Shown here piece by piece: positions 52,652 to 61,178 of a DNA stretch of 64,000 nt. The notes beneath the pieces are model-generated. The model did no database searches and was not told the origin of the DNA. It saw only the letters and a program-made list of their open reading frames with translations. The number at the start of each line of letters is the position of its first letter. Positions within the stretch are counted from its first letter, which is position 1. This DNA comes from Candidatus Lumbricidiphila eiseniae (GTDB lineage Bacteria > Actinomycetota > Actinomycetes > Actinomycetales > Microbacteriaceae): the NCBI GenBank assembly GCA_002529645.1, contig NAEP01000034.1, forward strand, positions 1 to 64,000. The letters run 5' to 3'. A program made the position numbers and the translations under genes.

Positions 52652-53491
52652 ATGAACAGGGTCACCCTGCCACCCACCGCGTTCCTCGGAGCCGGATCGA
52701 TGGCGCGAGCAATTATCGCGGGGTTACAAGCGTCGGATGTCGCGGTGGTCGGCGGTATTCGCACCACCAACCGCAGCGCGGAGCGAGCGGCAGAACTGGC
52801 ATCCAGCAGGGTTACCGCGTACGCCACCGAGACAGATGCCGAGGCCAACCGCCGCGCCGTGCGCGGAGCGGGACTGGTTATTATCGCTGTGAAACCGGCC
52901 ATGGTGCCCGATCTTCTGCTCGAGATCGCCGATGCCCTTGATCCGCACGCCGTCGTGGTATCGGTGGCGGCCGGGGTCACGACGGCTCGCTGCGAAGAGC
53001 TCCTTCCCGTGTCGGTGGCGGTGATCCGAGCGATGCCCAACACTCCCGCACTCGTGAGACGGGCAGTCACCGGGATCTCGGTTGGCAGTCGAGCCAGTGC
53101 CACGGACCTGGCCCTGGCCGTCACGCTGTTCGAGGCAGTGGGTGAGGTGCTCGTGGTCCCGGAAGGGCAAATCGACGCCCTGTCCGCGATCTCCGGATCG
53201 GGCCCGGCCTACGTTTTCTATCTCATCGAACAGGTGACCACAGCGGCCCGCACACAGGGGTTTACCGATGCTGAGGCAAAGACACTCGTGGAAGAGACCT
53301 TCCGGGGAGCGAGCGAGCTGCTCGCAGCGAGCAGCGAAGATCCGGCCGAGTTACGCCGCCGGGTTACGAGCCCGAACGGTACGACCGAACGCGCAATCGC
53401 GGTGCTCACGGCGGCAAACCTGGCTCAGGTGTTTGAAAGAGCAACAGATGCCGCGCTGGCGCGAGCTTACGAGCTGGCGACCGGGGTGTAG
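52652..53491 (+). CDS. proC: pyrroline-5-carboxylate reductase
   Basis: A 279-residue enzyme: Rossmann AFLGAGSMARAIIAGL, VIRAMPNTPALVRRAVTGIS and the signature SGSGPAYVFYLIEQV with TSPNGTTERAIAVL. It reduces P5C to proline with NAD(P)H. The ATG at 52652 follows GGTCGC and a short leader. Confidence 0.95.
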   Translation: MNRVTLPPTAFLGAGSMARAIIAGLQASDVAVVGGIRTTNRSAERAAELASSRVTAYATETDAEANRRAVRGAGLVIIAVKPAMVPDLLLEIADALDPHAVVVSVAAGVTTARCEELLPVSVAVIRAMPNTPALVRRAVTGISVGSRASATDLALAVTLFEAVGEVLVVPEGQIDALSAISGSGPAYVFYLIEQVTTAARTQGFTDAEAKTLVEETFRGASELLAASSEDPAELRRRVTSPNGTTERAIAVLTAANLAQVFERATDAALARAYELATGV

Positions 53492-53567
53492 CGTCCCGAA
53501 CCGAGTGCAGCGGCCTCCGCGGTCAACACTGTGCTGCACAGGGTCATGGATCCGGCTTCTCTGCGAA

Positions 53568-53656
53568 GCAGCGGCCCCGCGATCGACGACTGTGCCGGGC
53601 AGGACTCGCGCTGCTCAAAAATTCCACCGCAGCGCCCCTGCGATCGACGACTGTGC
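53568..53656. repeat. 28-bp repeat pair with 33-bp insert (locus C)
   Basis: 53568-53595 and 53629-53656 agree at 26 of 28 bases, sharing GCGATCGACGACTGTGC. Period 61, insert 53596-53628. It fills the 174-bp gap between the convergent proC and cca genes. Confidence 0.85.
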
Positions 53657-53665
53657 GATTGATGG

Positions 53666-55114
53666 CTACGGCGAGTCCGGCGCATCGTTCTGCCTCTGAG
53701 CCCACCACGCACGGAGGCGCTGCGCGGCGACATCCGAACCGACGGGCCCCTCATCGAGTCGCAGATCGAGCAGAAATCGATAGGCCTCGCCGACCACCGG
53801 GCCGGGTTTCACACCCAGCAGCGCCATGATCGCTGCACCGTCAAGCTCCGGACGAACGGCCGCGAGTTGCTCCTCGGCCGCAAGCGCGGCAATCCGCTCC
53901 TCCAGGTTGTCGTACGCAAACCCGAGCTGGTCAGCCTTGCGTCGGTTGCGGGTTGTGACATCGGCGCGAGCAAGAATGTGTAACCGCTCTAACTGGTCGT
54001 CGGCGTCTCGCACGTAGCGACGAACCGCCGAGTCGCTCCATTTTGCGTCGGAGTAGCCGAAAAATCGAAGGTGCAGCCCGACCAGTCGAGCAACCTGATC
54101 AACCGTCACGTTGTCAAACTTCAGTGCCCGAAGCCGCCTGCGAGCAAGCTTGGCACCGACAACGTCGTGGTGGTAAAAACTCACCGCCCCACCCGGCTCT
54201 AGCCGCCTAGTGGCCGGTTTCCCAATGTCGTGCAACAGCGCCGCCAACCGTACAACAAGATCGGGGGAGGCAAGCTGACCACGGGATGTCTCGTACTCAA
54301 TCGCCTGCTCAACCACCGTCAGTGTGTGCTCATAAACATCCTTGTGGCGGTGGTGCTCGTCGCGCTCAAGCTGTAGGGCGGGCAGTTCGGGCAACACCCG
54401 GGCGGCAAGACCCGAGTCGACCAGCACCCGCAGGCCGCGCACCGGCGCGGGCGAGAGCACCAGCTTTGTCAGTTCGTCCCGCACTCGCTCCGCCGAAATT
54501 CGCTCGATATCCGGAGCAAGGGCGGCGAGCGCGGCGAGCGTGTCGGGTGCAATGTCAAACCCGAGTTGCGCTGAGAACCGGACGGCACGGAGCATCCGAA
54601 GCGGGTCGTCGCCGAAGGAACGCTCGGGGCGAGCCGGGGTGCGTAGTACGCCCGCGAGAAGATCCTCCAGTCCGCCCGAGGGGTCGACCAGTTCAAGTTT
54701 CGGCAACCGCAGGGCCATCGCGTTCACAGTGAAGTCGCGGCGGGTGAGATCTTCGACAAGGGAGGAGCCGAACGCCACCTTCGGCTTGCGAGACTCTCCG
54801 TTATACGCGTCGGTTCGATACGTTGTGACCTCGACGGTGTTGCCGTCTATGCGGGCACCAATGGTGCCGAAGGCACGACCGACATCCCAGTGTGTCTGGG
54901 CGAGTGGTGCGAGAATCTCAAGGATCTCGTCTGGGTGAGCGGTCGTGGTGAAATCAAGGTCACTCACCGCACGACCCAGGAATGCGTCGCGTACCGGACC
55001 GCCGACAAGAGCGATCTCGTGGCCGGCTCTGTCAAACGAGTCGGAAAGCCGAGCCACTGTCGGTGTTGCGGCCAGCTCTGTCAACTGGGCAAGGGCCACC
55101 GCAACGCTCTGCAT
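53666..55114 (-). CDS. cca: CCA tRNA nucleotidyltransferase
   Basis: A 482-residue enzyme. The head has ALVGGPVRDAFLGRAVSDLD with the catalytic DxD at LDFTT, then RRDFTVNAMAL. An HD domain follows (LLHDIGKPATRRLE), as in the actinobacterial PcnA-like type. It adds or repairs the tRNA 3' CCA. ATG 55114 is preferred (GGTGGG just upstream); ATG at 55123 is possible. It is divergent from the DUF6049-murJ operon. Confidence 0.93.
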   Translation of the reverse strand: MQSVAVALAQLTELAATPTVARLSDSFDRAGHEIALVGGPVRDAFLGRAVSDLDFTTTAHPDEILEILAPLAQTHWDVGRAFGTIGARIDGNTVEVTTYRTDAYNGESRKPKVAFGSSLVEDLTRRDFTVNAMALRLPKLELVDPSGGLEDLLAGVLRTPARPERSFGDDPLRMLRAVRFSAQLGFDIAPDTLAALAALAPDIERISAERVRDELTKLVLSPAPVRGLRVLVDSGLAARVLPELPALQLERDEHHRHKDVYEHTLTVVEQAIEYETSRGQLASPDLVVRLAALLHDIGKPATRRLEPGGAVSFYHHDVVGAKLARRRLRALKFDNVTVDQVARLVGLHLRFFGYSDAKWSDSAVRRYVRDADDQLERLHILARADVTTRNRRKADQLGFAYDNLEERIAALAAEEQLAAVRPELDGAAIMALLGVKPGPVVGEAYRFLLDLRLDEGPVGSDVAAQRLRAWWAQRQNDAPDSP

Positions 55115-55183
55115 ACCCACCATGCTAAGCCGAGCCAGAGACACTCGGGCACGAGAAAGACATGGTTCTACTCCGTGATCGGG

Positions 55184-55273
55184 TGTAACCCTCCGCCGCC
55201 GGGCGGGACAGCGCAGCGAGCGGCAATCTCAACCCCGACGGGCACTGTAACCCTCCGCCGCCAGGCGGGGCAG
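55184..55273. repeat. 28-bp repeat pair with 34-bp insert (locus F)
   Basis: 55184-55211 and 55246-55273 agree at 26 of 28 bases (TGTAACCCTCCGCCGCC then GGCGGG). Period 62, insert 55212-55245. It lies between cca and the next small gene. Confidence 0.85.
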
Positions 55274-55281
55274 TGTTTTCA

Positions 55282-55455
55282 TCAGGCTGACGTTGTGCCC
55301 GTTGCAATTTTGTGCAGATCTGCTATTTCACGGTACACACCTATGCCCGATGTGACGAGCACGAATGCAACTAACACCAGTAGCCACGGTTCCATGGATT
55401 CTCTAGCCGCGACGAAGACTAGAAACGAAACCTGGGCAAAAATAATGAAATTCAC
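55282..55455 (-). CDS. 57-residue two-helix membrane protein
   Basis: From GTG 55455: VNFIIFAQVSFLVFVAARES, then MEPWLLVLVAFVLVTSGIGV and a polar end YREIADLHKIATGTTSA. Two clear membrane helices. No good ribosome site, so translation is uncertain. It sits between repeat loci F and B where relatives often have a NUDIX hydrolase gene. Confidence 0.45.
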   Translation of the reverse strand: MNFIIFAQVSFLVFVAARESMEPWLLVLVAFVLVTSGIGVYREIADLHKIATGTTSA

Positions 55456-55469
55456 AGAGGGGAGGTAAC

Positions 55470-55558
55470 GCTGAGACCTCGCGCGCGACGCACGCTTACC
55501 ACCTGCTCTGTCCACTGAGCTACGGGGGGTGCTGGGACCTCGCGCGTGACGCACGCTT
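55470..55558. repeat. 28-bp repeat pair around a tRNA 5'-half fragment (locus B)
   Basis: 55470-55497 and 55531-55558 agree at 26 of 28 bases, period 61. The 33-bp insert (55498-55530), read on minus, is CCCCCCGTAGCTCAGTGGAC followed by AGAGCAGG: the acceptor 5' strand and complete D-arm of a tRNA, ending in the anticodon stem. No anticodon loop or T-arm follows, so it is not a functional tRNA gene. Confidence 0.85.
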
Positions 55559-55691
55559 CCCGGGTTGGGTGCAGCCTCATGCTGGGCACACTGGCCTTAA
55601 TTCCTGTGAGAAAGCAACCCGACGCTGTTATCGCGATCAAGGCCGCGGGTGGCAAGCACGTTCCTCGATAGGGGGCAATAGAATCGCGTGT

Positions 55692-57872
55692 ATGGTGGCC
55701 GCCCCGAACTCCTCGCGCCGACGCGGGGGGAGGTGGGGGAGTCAGCGTCTGGGAACAGCCCTCGCCGCCGTGTGTCTCGGCCTTGAGCTGAGCAGCTTCT
55801 TTGCCCACGGTGGCCCCGCGAGCGCCACCGAGCTCGGTACCACCGCACCACCGGTAACCGCATTGATCAGTGAGAAAGGTTCAGCGTCCACCAAACCAGC
55901 CGCCGTCACGGTCTCGATCGCGCCGATCACGCCCACGATCACGCCGGGCACGCCGGTCACCGTGGACCTAGAGGTTCGCAACACCAGCACCGCAGACCTC
56001 CCGGCGGGCAGGCTCGGAGTCTTCCAATCCGACTCGTGGCTGACGAATATCTCGACCCTCAACACCTGGCTTACGAGCGACCCGGCGGTCGGGGCATCCC
56101 GCAACACGCTCTTGACAGAAATTGATTCCCGCCCGCTGCCGATTGGACAGGTCGCCCACTACACGGTCACGCTTGCGGGAAACGCCCTGGCCCCGTTTAG
56201 GGGAGCACAGATCATCGGACTCGGTGCAGAAGTCACGGTTGCGGGCACAATCGTCACCACCGACCGAGCCGTGTTTCCCGCGTCGTCGTCGGCACCGATC
56301 AGCAACCCGGTTCCCCTCGCGCTTGCATCCCCGATAACCGTTCCCGGCGTGACCGGAGGTCTACTCTCCGTGCCGGAGTTATCTGCTCTCACGGCGCCGC
56401 GCGGAACCCTCACCCAGCAGTTGGACGCGGTTGATAACCAACCCATCACGGTCGGAATCGACCCGCGAATCATTGCCTCCATCCGCCAGCTGGGCACCGA
56501 GGCTCCGGCGAGCGCCACGGCATGGCTGGCCCGATTAGGAGCCATGAACAACGAGGTCTTCCCGCTCGGTTACGGCGATGCAGACCTTGCAATTCAGGCG
56601 CAGCTAGGTCTGCCCGCACTCTTGGCTCCCACCTCATTTGCGGGCGCGAGCACGAGCACACCCGGGACAATAACGCCCGCGACTCCGACACCATCCGAGC
56701 CACCGAACACGGGCACAACCACGCAGGATGTGCTCGCGTGGCGGTACAACCGCACTGACCTCGCGTGGCCCGGTGACAACACCGTTGCCTCCGGCAATAT
56801 TCAGTACCTCGCTAGCGCGGAACTTCGCACGACAATCCTGGCCCCCCACAATGTGGCGCCGTCAGACTCCCGCGGCGCCGTTGCCGTGATCGACGAGGGA
56901 ACGGCACTCGTTGCGGACGACCGCGTCACAGCGGCATTCCGTGCAGCGCTGGATGCCTCGACCGACGTAGAATGGCGCGCAGCCATCGGGCGGTTGATGG
57001 CAGAGGTAACGCTGCTCGCACGCGGAGCGCAGCCCGCACCCACCCTGCTTGCCACGGCCGCCCGAAGCAGCGACCGCGGCCCGGGTCGCCTTCGGGAAAC
57101 CCTTGAGGTGCTCGCCACGAATTCCAGCGTCCGCCCCACCACGCTAACCCACGCCCTCACCACACCACCGGTCCCGCGAACTCTCGTCACCATGCCGGAG
57201 TCGAACGAACGCCGGAACACGGTGACCGCGCTCGTGGGTGCCGACAGCGCCATCCAGCAGTTTGCCAGCATCGTTCCGCAGCCGGAACTCATCTCCGCTC
57301 CGGCACGGCGCGACCTGCTCGCCCTGCTCGGTGTGTCCGCCACGGTCAGCGGCCCTCGTTCAGCCACCGTCAACACCGGGGCTACACCCCCCGGTTCTAC
57401 CGATGAGTGGAATCAGGCAACAACGGCCTGGCTCGCGGCGCAGCACGCGGTACTGCAGCAGGTATCGATCGTCTCCAGTAGCCAAATCAATGTTGTCTCC
57501 AGCAAGACCGGGGTGCCTACGACCATCCTCAATCAACTTCCGTACCCAGTGACGGTGGAGGTCAACGTTGTTCCCTCCAACGGCCGCCTCCGGGTGGAAG
57601 ACACGGTCAAGAGTGTTGTTGAGGCATTCTCACGAAGTACCGTGCGGGTGCCCGTTGCGGCCGGCGTGGGCAATGGCGATGTCATGCTCACGGTGTTGCT
57701 GAAGTCGGCCACTGGAACGCAGATTGGTAACGCGGTGCAACTCAAGGCAAACGTTCAGGCCGACTGGGAGGGCGTTGGGGTGGGAATCGTTGCGGTTGCG
57801 GCACTCGCCTTCTTTGCGCTGGGCATGTGGCGAAGCATCAAACGTCGTCGCGCCCGGGCGGTGCGCACATGA
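55692..57872 (+). CDS. DUF6049-family secreted, membrane-anchored protein upstream of murJ
   Basis: A 726-residue protein: basic start and signal segment (LGTALAAVCLGLELSSFFAH), a long extracytoplasmic body opening with VTVSIAPITPTITPGTPVTV (an immunoglobulin-like fold), and a C-terminal helix GVGVGIVAVAALAFFALGMW with a basic tail KRRRARAVRT. Genes of this family precede murJ in actinobacteria (Rv3909 in M. tuberculosis) and are presumed to act in cell-wall assembly. Its stop overlaps the murJ ATG. Confidence 0.85.
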   Translation: MVAAPNSSRRRGGRWGSQRLGTALAAVCLGLELSSFFAHGGPASATELGTTAPPVTALISEKGSASTKPAAVTVSIAPITPTITPGTPVTVDLEVRNTSTADLPAGRLGVFQSDSWLTNISTLNTWLTSDPAVGASRNTLLTEIDSRPLPIGQVAHYTVTLAGNALAPFRGAQIIGLGAEVTVAGTIVTTDRAVFPASSSAPISNPVPLALASPITVPGVTGGLLSVPELSALTAPRGTLTQQLDAVDNQPITVGIDPRIIASIRQLGTEAPASATAWLARLGAMNNEVFPLGYGDADLAIQAQLGLPALLAPTSFAGASTSTPGTITPATPTPSEPPNTGTTTQDVLAWRYNRTDLAWPGDNTVASGNIQYLASAELRTTILAPHNVAPSDSRGAVAVIDEGTALVADDRVTAAFRAALDASTDVEWRAAIGRLMAEVTLLARGAQPAPTLLATAARSSDRGPGRLRETLEVLATNSSVRPTTLTHALTTPPVPRTLVTMPESNERRNTVTALVGADSAIQQFASIVPQPELISAPARRDLLALLGVSATVSGPRSATVNTGATPPGSTDEWNQATTAWLAAQHAVLQQVSIVSSSQINVVSSKTGVPTTILNQLPYPVTVEVNVVPSNGRLRVEDTVKSVVEAFSRSTVRVPVAAGVGNGDVMLTVLLKSATGTQIGNAVQLKANVQADWEGVGVGIVAVAALAFFALGMWRSIKRRRARAVRT

Positions 57873-59464
57873 GCACCGATCACATCGGACGAGCGAGTGT
57901 CTACCTCGCGACGGGCACCGTCGTCTCCCGGGTCCTCGGTTTCCTGAAGGCAGTTGTTCTTGCCTCAACAATCGGGGTCATCGGATCTCCCGGTGCCGAT
58001 GCCTTCGCCGTCGCAAACGGCCTCCCCAATACCGTCTACGTCATCGTTGCCGGGGGTGTCCTCAGTGCCGTTCTTGTGCCGCAAATTGTGCAGGCTTCCC
58101 GCAGCACCGACGACGGCAGCGCGTACATCAATCGACTGCTCACTCTCGCGCTGGTGGTCATCGGGGCAGCCACTGTCATCGCGACGGCACTCGCACCCGT
58201 CCTCACGTGGTTCTACGCCGGATCGCAGCCGTCGATCCTGCCGCTTGCCATCGCGTTTGCGTGGTGGTGTTTGCCCCAGATCTTCTTCTACGGTCTCTAC
58301 ACCGTGCTCAGTGAGGTCCTCAATGCACGGCGGTCGTTTGGGCCATCCACGTGGGTTCCGGTCCTCAACAACGTTGTCGCGCTCGCAGGGCTCGTGCTGT
58401 TTGGGTGGGCATTCGGCTTCGATCATGACGGCAATCGGATGCTTGATGGCTGGTCTCCCAGCATGATTGCCCTGCTCGGCGGCTCAGCCACGCTCGGGAT
58501 TGTTGCACAAGCAGTCATCCTGTTCTGGTTTTGGCGGCGAGTCGGACTGCGCTATCGACCGGACTTCCGGTGGCGTGGCGTGGGTTTGGGCGCGGCTGGA
58601 CGGTTGGCTGGGTGGACATTCGGGATGCTTCTGCTCACAACTTTTGCCGGGGTTATCCAGACTCAGGTCACGCTTTTTGCCTCCGGTCACGGTGCCTCGC
58701 TCGCTGCTGTCGAGAGTGCGTGGCTCATTTTCATGCTGCCGCACTCGGTCATCACGGTGTCGATCGCAACCGCGTATTTCACACGCATGAGCGAGCATGT
58801 TCTGCAGGACTCGCTGGACAAGGTTCGCCAAGACTTTTCCAGTGCAGTGCGGACCATCTCTGTTATTCTCACGCTCGCAACAGCCGTGCTCGTGGTGCTT
58901 GCCTACCCGATTGCAACGGTGTTCCAACCCAACAACTACAGCGCCGCCTCGGCCCTGGGCAATGTGATCATCGCATTCGCGGTGGGTCTTCTCGGCTTCA
59001 GCGTTCTTTTTGTCGCACAACGCACGTTCTTCGCTCTCGGCGACACTCGCACACCGTTTTTCTTCACACTGTGTCAGGTTGTTATTTTCACCGCGGCGGC
59101 ACTCCTGTGTCTCCTGCTGCCCCTGCAGTGGGTGGCGGTCGGAGTCGCCGGTGCCACAACCCTCGCCGGTACCACTCAGCTGATCCTCGCGCTCGTGGCT
59201 CTTCGGCGCAGGCTTGGTGGACTCGACGGCGGGCGAATCGTAACGAGCATGCTCCGAAGCCTGGCGGCGGTCATCCTTCCGCTCGTCGGCGGCTTTGCTT
59301 TGTTGAACACGCTCGGCGGGTTCGCCGTGAGCTCCCGCGGCGGCGCGATGATCGCAATGGTGCTGGTAGGAGCCCTCATGTTAGTTCTCTACGCGGGATG
59401 TCTCGCCCTCGTGCGGTCGCTCGAACTGCAGACTCTGCTGCGGCGGCGGCGCGCCCGGGAATAA
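57869..59464 (+). CDS. murJ: lipid II flippase MurJ
   Basis: A 531-residue MviN/MurJ protein with about 14 helices. GTVVSRVLGFLKAVVLASTIG and DAFAVANGLPNTVYVIVAGG match the family start; RTFFALGDTRTPFFFTLCQV is the later signature. It moves lipid II across the membrane for peptidoglycan synthesis. It lacks the C-terminal pseudokinase and FhaA-binding extension of mycobacterial MurJ. ATGA overlap with the upstream gene. Confidence 0.92.
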   Translation: MSTDHIGRASVYLATGTVVSRVLGFLKAVVLASTIGVIGSPGADAFAVANGLPNTVYVIVAGGVLSAVLVPQIVQASRSTDDGSAYINRLLTLALVVIGAATVIATALAPVLTWFYAGSQPSILPLAIAFAWWCLPQIFFYGLYTVLSEVLNARRSFGPSTWVPVLNNVVALAGLVLFGWAFGFDHDGNRMLDGWSPSMIALLGGSATLGIVAQAVILFWFWRRVGLRYRPDFRWRGVGLGAAGRLAGWTFGMLLLTTFAGVIQTQVTLFASGHGASLAAVESAWLIFMLPHSVITVSIATAYFTRMSEHVLQDSLDKVRQDFSSAVRTISVILTLATAVLVVLAYPIATVFQPNNYSAASALGNVIIAFAVGLLGFSVLFVAQRTFFALGDTRTPFFFTLCQVVIFTAAALLCLLLPLQWVAVGVAGATTLAGTTQLILALVALRRRLGGLDGGRIVTSMLRSLAAVILPLVGGFALLNTLGGFAVSSRGGAMIAMVLVGALMLVLYAGCLALVRSLELQTLLRRRRARE

Positions 59465-59470
59465 CTCCAA

Positions 59471-59495
59471 CCTAGACTGGGTTGTCGGGTCTAGG
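59471..59495. promoter_or_regulatory. inverted repeat upstream of trxB
   Basis: CCTAGAC (59471-59477) and GTCTAGG (59489-59495) flank 11 bases, directly after the murJ stop and about 70 bp before trxB. It could be a weak terminator or an operator for a redox regulator. No T-run. Confidence 0.35.
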
Positions 59496-59562
59496 CACTG
59501 GGTTCAGGGCCCCACCGTGAGCGGCTCGCAGGCCGTGACACACGAGAGTCGAGGGAACGTCA

Positions 59563-60534
59563 TTGCGTGAGGTCATCATTATCGGTTCCGGCCCGGCCGG
59601 GTTCACAGCCGCCATCTATGCGGCGCGGGCTCAGCTCACACCGTTGCTCGTCGCGAGCTCGCTCGAAACCGGCGGTGAGCTTATGAAGACGACCGAGGTG
59701 GAGAACTTCCCCGGATTCCCCGAGGGCATTATGGGCCCCGATCTGATGGGCAAACTGCAAGAACAGGCGGAACGGTTTGGTACGGAGGTCATCTACGATG
59801 ACGCCATCTCGATTGATATCGCGGGTCCGGTGAAAAAGGTGACGCTCGAGAACGGGGGCACGGTCGAGGCATCCGCTCTGATTTTTGCTACCGGGAGCGC
59901 ATATCGAACTCTCGGCCTTGCCGAAGAGGAGGCCCTCTCTGGCCACGGATTGTCCTGGTGTGCCACGTGTGATGGATTCTTCTTCCGCGATAAGACGATC
60001 GCGGTAGTCGGGGGCGGCGACTCAGCGATGGAGGAGGCGACCTTCCTCACTCGATTCGCGTCAAAGGTGTACGTCATCCATCGTCGTGATTCGCTGAGGG
60101 CGTCTAAAATCATGCAGCAGCGCGCCTTTGACAACGAGAAAATAGAATTCGTGTGGAACTCCGACGTGGTCGCGATTCTGGGCGACACTGAGGTATCGGG
60201 GGTGCGATTGCGAAGCACAGGGGATGGCTCCGAGCGCGACCTCGCGCTCGATGGCCTGTTTGTCGCCATCGGCAACGATCCGCGCACCCACCTCGTCCAC
60301 GGGTTACTCGATCTCAATCCAGACGGAACCATCGCACTGCAGGGCCGTTCCACCAAGACATCCGTTGCCGGGGTTTTTGCGGCGGGGGATGTCGCGGACC
60401 CCACCTATCGACAGGCGATCACCGCCGCCGGCTCTGGTGCTGCAGCAGCAATCGATGCCGAGCACTACCTTGCAGCGCGCGGCACCGAAACCGCACATGC
60501 CGAGCAGCCAGGGCGGGGAGATTTGTCACGGTGA
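59563..60534 (+). CDS. trxB: thioredoxin-disulfide reductase
   Basis: A 323-residue flavoprotein: FAD motif VIIIGSGPAGFTAAIYAARA, redox disulfide SWCATCDGFFFRD, NADPH motif VVGGGDSAMEEATFL and the final FAD site GVFAAGDVADPTYRQAITAA. It reduces thioredoxin with NADPH. TTG start at 59563 after GAGGGAA. The SigM gene often found just before trxB in relatives is absent here. Confidence 0.95.
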   Translation: MREVIIIGSGPAGFTAAIYAARAQLTPLLVASSLETGGELMKTTEVENFPGFPEGIMGPDLMGKLQEQAERFGTEVIYDDAISIDIAGPVKKVTLENGGTVEASALIFATGSAYRTLGLAEEEALSGHGLSWCATCDGFFFRDKTIAVVGGGDSAMEEATFLTRFASKVYVIHRRDSLRASKIMQQRAFDNEKIEFVWNSDVVAILGDTEVSGVRLRSTGDGSERDLALDGLFVAIGNDPRTHLVHGLLDLNPDGTIALQGRSTKTSVAGVFAAGDVADPTYRQAITAAGSGAAAAIDAEHYLAARGTETAHAEQPGRGDLSR

Positions 60535-60549
60535 GTCAGATCGACCCGA

Positions 60550-60639
60550 CCACCGCCACCCATACACTGAACCATCCCGATGCCAAACCTAAGGTGGTTG
60601 AAGAGAGAGGCCACCGCTAATCACACACTGAACCATCTC
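60550..60639. repeat. 29-bp repeat pair with 32-bp insert (locus G)
   Basis: 60550-60578 and 60611-60639 agree at 24 of 29 bases, including a 13-base exact core ACACTGAACCATC. Period 61, insert 60579-60610. It lies between trxB and trxA, and its divergence suggests an old event. Confidence 0.65.
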
Positions 60640-60691
60640 ACAACACGAGCCGGGACCTCACCGGTCTCACCATGAGTTAAGGAGTAACACC

Positions 60692-61018
60692 ATGAGCAAC
60701 GCACGAGATGTGACCGCAGAGACGTTCGACACTGAGGTGCTGCAGAGTTCTAAACCGGTCGTCGTGGACTTCTGGGCGGACTGGTGCCGCCCGTGCCTCG
60801 CGTTCGCGCCGATCCTTGATCAACTCGCGTCTGACCACTCGGACAAGATCAACCTGGTTAAGGTCGATACCGAGGCCGAACCACAGCTCGCGGCAAAGTA
60901 CGGCATTATGGCGCTGCCAACACTCAAGGTCTTTGTGAACGGCGAGGTTGTCAACTCACTGAGCGGACTGCGGTCGAAGGCCGCGCTGGAAACTGAGCTG
61001 GCGGGCATCCTCAGCTAG
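60692..61018 (+). CDS. trxA: thioredoxin
   Basis: A 108-residue thioredoxin fold: VVVDFWADWCRPCLAFAPIL, cis-Pro in YGIMALPTLKVFVNG. The active site is WCRPC rather than the standard WCGPC, which should change redox potential or partner choice. TAAGGAG lies before the ATG. It is 157 bp after trxB, separated by repeat locus G. Confidence 0.94.
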   Translation: MSNARDVTAETFDTEVLQSSKPVVVDFWADWCRPCLAFAPILDQLASDHSDKINLVKVDTEAEPQLAAKYGIMALPTLKVFVNGEVVNSLSGLRSKAALETELAGILS

Positions 61019-61069
61019 ATACCCGTTCATTCGACGGTGCTCTCTGACCGGCTCGTCGTGAGCGCTCCT

Positions 61070-61160
61070 GCGCGCCCGGCAATTAGCATGGAGTCTTCGC
61101 GAGCACCCCACCCCTCGTCACCTCTGATGCGGTGCGCACGGCAATTAGCATGGAGTCTTC
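61070..61160. repeat. 29-bp repeat pair with 33-bp insert (locus D)
   Basis: 61070-61098 and 61132-61160 agree at 27 of 29 bases, with GGCAATTAGCATGGAGTC common to both. Period 62, insert 61099-61131. The second copy ends 18 bp before the aminotransferase start and may have altered its promoter. Confidence 0.85.
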
Positions 61161-61178
61161 AGTGGAACGGATCTGACG

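Noticed and set aside
55498-55530. A functional tRNA gene
   Set aside because: Only the acceptor 5' strand and D-arm are present; no anticodon loop, T-arm or 3' acceptor strand.
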